From contig DASXUX010000086.1 in NCBI GenBank assembly GCA_036504595.1, positions 1 through 15,160 on the forward strand: DNA of 15,160 bases. Direction: 5' to 3'. Position numbers and translations under genes: made by a program. Source of the DNA: DASXUX01 sp036504595. Its GTDB lineage: Bacteria > Planctomycetota > SZUA-567 > H5-PLA8. The number at the start of each line of letters is the position of its first letter. The stretch's first letter is position 1. Below are positions 14,230 through 15,160 of the stretch, piece by piece. The notes under the pieces are model-generated. The model saw only the letters and a program-made list of their open reading frames with translations. It ran no database searches and had not been told where the DNA came from.

Positions 14230-14254
14230 CCCCCTTCCCTCGGAGGGAAGGGGG
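14230..14254. repeat. REP-like palindrome
   Basis: CCCCCTTCCCT at 14230-14240 and AGGGAAGGGGG at 14244-14254 form a perfect 11-bp stem with a 3-base loop, preceded by AACCTAACCCCCCGG. Near-identical short palindromes of the form CCCCCGGCCCC...GGGG are dispersed in many copies in several GC-rich bacterial phyla, so this is probably one member of a genome-wide family rather than a local terminator. Confidence 0.65.
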
Positions 14255-14277
14255 AGAACGGACGGAAGGACGCGGAG

Positions 14278-14301
14278 ACGGGGGGACGGGGGGACGGGGG
14301 G
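14278..14301 (+). repeat. Octamer tandem repeat ACGGGGGG x3 (noncoding)
   Basis: ACG recurs at 14278, 14286, 14294 and 14302, giving three perfect ACGGGGGG units and a fourth degenerate one. Runs of six G at regular spacing could form a G-quadruplex. The same octamer family recurs inside the downstream gene at 15043-15074. Confidence 0.8.
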
Positions 14302-14360
14302 ACGCGGGGAAACAGAAGGAGGCAGGAGGCGGGACGCAGGATGCGGGAGCGAACGGAAAT

Positions 14361-15160
14361 ATGGATGAAGGCACGGGCAGCCAACAACGAACAGAGGCTG
14401 CCCGTGGCACAGAACCTACGTTGGACGAGAAGATTCGGGAGGGGATGAAGTATGGGTTGACGGATGAGGAAATGAAGGACCCATACGAGGCGATGTTCAG
14501 CGGTGGCGTGATGAAGATGTGGAACGCTCGGCAAGCGATTATCGCGGGCGGGCAGATGGCGGACGGGGAGGACGGGGACGAAGAAACTTTGTACGACAAA
14601 GACTATGAGGAGGTCGGGAAAGACGAGGCCGCCAAGCGGCAGAAGGAACGCGAGCGGCGACGACAGCGGATGGAAGAATTGTTGGAGGTGCCGCTGTGGC
14701 AGCAGATCAGCGGACTTTTTCCGGAGACCGAGGAGGGGATGAACCCCAATGAGCGGGCGGGCGGCATTCTCGCGCTGATCAAGAAAGTCGAGGGGATGCT
14801 GCGGTATGAGATCAAGTTTGCGCGCGAGCATCCGGTGGAATTCAGGACGTATCTGTGGGATCCGCTGCGAGTGGTTTGTTTTCACCTGGGGATTTCGCAA
14901 CAGCGGCTGTCGCGGTACTGCAAAGAGCTGACGGGGATGTCGGCGATGGAGATGGTCGATCGGATGAAGGCGGAGGGCGTGAGAGGGAAACTTAAGGAGG
15001 AGTTGAGGAAGTTTATAAAGCTCACCGCAGAGGAACTGAAAGACGGGGAGACGGGGGGACGGGGAGACGGGGAGAAACGGCACGACGGAGAGGGCGCCGA
15101 CGCGATTTTCTTGGCGCTGAAGAAGTCGCGGCGGGATGGGCGGTGGCATCGGACGACTTG
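14361..15160 (+). CDS. AraC-type HTH domain protein (3' end cut by window)
   Basis: From ATG 14361 the frame stays open to the window edge (266 codons). The N-terminal 90 residues are acidic and Gly-rich, followed by a basic stretch (KRQKERERRRQRMEE). Residues about 165-205 (LWDPLRVVCFHLGISQQRLS, then RYCKELTGMSAMEMVDRMKA) match one AraC-type helix-turn-helix with its GMS turn; relatives of this kind are common in planctomycetes. After it comes KLTAEELKDGETGGRGDGEK, encoded by four tandem octamers at 15043-15074. It is probably a DNA-binding regulator. The start is uncertain: the ribosome-binding site is weak (GGGAG 12 bases away) and the frame is open upstream through the low-complexity repeats. 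Confidence 0.75.
   Translation, partial: MDEGTGSQQRTEAARGTEPTLDEKIREGMKYGLTDEEMKDPYEAMFSGGVMKMWNARQAIIAGGQMADGEDGDEETLYDKDYEEVGKDEAAKRQKERERRRQRMEELLEVPLWQQISGLFPETEEGMNPNERAGGILALIKKVEGMLRYEIKFAREHPVEFRTYLWDPLRVVCFHLGISQQRLSRYCKELTGMSAMEMVDRMKAEGVRGKLKEELRKFIKLTAEELKDGETGGRGDGEKRHDGEGADAIFLALKKSRRDGRWHRTT
15043..15074 (+). repeat. Octamer tandem repeat ACGGGG(A/G)G x4 inside the HTH gene
   Basis: ACG recurs at 15043, 15051, 15059 and 15067, giving four 8-base units. Eight is not a multiple of three, so each unit is read in a different frame (ETGGRGDGE) and loss or gain of one unit would shift the reading frame. The 14-base sequence GGGGAGAAACGGCA that overlaps its end (15069-15082) also occurs at 14140-14153 in the spacer. 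Confidence 0.85.

Larger units (their letters stand above)
13740..14360. other. 620-bp divergent spacer with G-rich and polypurine repeats
   Basis: This spacer separates the leftward HEAT operon from the rightward HTH gene and should hold both promoters, but none can be fixed with confidence. GTGACGGG recurs at 14033-14040 and 14054-14061. A polypurine tract (GGAGAAGG-type units) runs about 14108-14150. A REP-like palindrome lies at 14230-14254 and an octamer tandem repeat at 14278-14301. Open frames here are low-complexity products of the repeats. Confidence 0.7.

Noticed and set aside
14016..15149. Long minus-strand open frame (377 codons) rich in Pro, Arg and Ser
   Set aside because: It is antisense to the AraC-HTH gene and to G-rich repeats; its composition is that of a shadow frame and it shows no domain, whereas the plus frame has a clear HTH.

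Overview
The window looks like a planctomycete (Planctomycetota) chromosome carrying an integrated accessory element. The lineage call rests on the right-hand genes: an NPCBM-domain secreted protein, a secreted HEAT-repeat protein and a distant AraC-type HTH protein, a mix typical of that phylum. Species cannot be named.

Layout. Positions 1-141 are the right end of an IS21-family insertion sequence (last codons of an IstB-like gene, then three 25-bp-phased repeats and a TG/CA-type terminus). Positions 157-5300 hold a same-strand run of closely spaced accessory genes: an HNH nuclease, a GIY-YIG nuclease with a DUF4357-like tail, a small membrane zinc-ribbon protein, a protein with uracil-DNA-glycosylase-like motifs, a possible AbiU2/HEPN-like protein, and two short, probably decayed pieces, one of them also glycosylase-like. 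This content resembles a defence island. Positions 5301-5724 are AT-rich, with iteron-like repeats and a strong hairpin, and lead into a large winged-helix protein (5725-7470) that could be a replication initiator. A 490-bp spacer with inverted repeats follows. Two tyrosine recombinases then lie tail to tail and overlap by 47 bp (7961-9571 plus, 9525-10928 minus). The second starts 131 bp from the 3' end of a tRNA-Ser(GCU) gene on the same strand, the usual arrangement of an element integrated at a tRNA 3' end.

Right of the tRNA the chromosome resumes: a minus-strand operon-like trio (HEAT protein, NPCBM protein, small membrane protein), a 620-bp spacer full of G-rich and polypurine repeats plus a REP-like palindrome, and a rightward AraC-HTH gene cut by the window edge. 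The octamer found in the spacer also occurs in tandem inside that gene, where a change in copy number would shift the frame.

How the parts may work together (inference): the two recombinases move the element in and out at the tRNA-Ser site, the HTH protein and its upstream repeats may maintain or control the excised form, and the nuclease/glycosylase-like genes are cargo that may act on foreign or modified DNA. The second attachment site is not visible, so the element probably extends left of the window.
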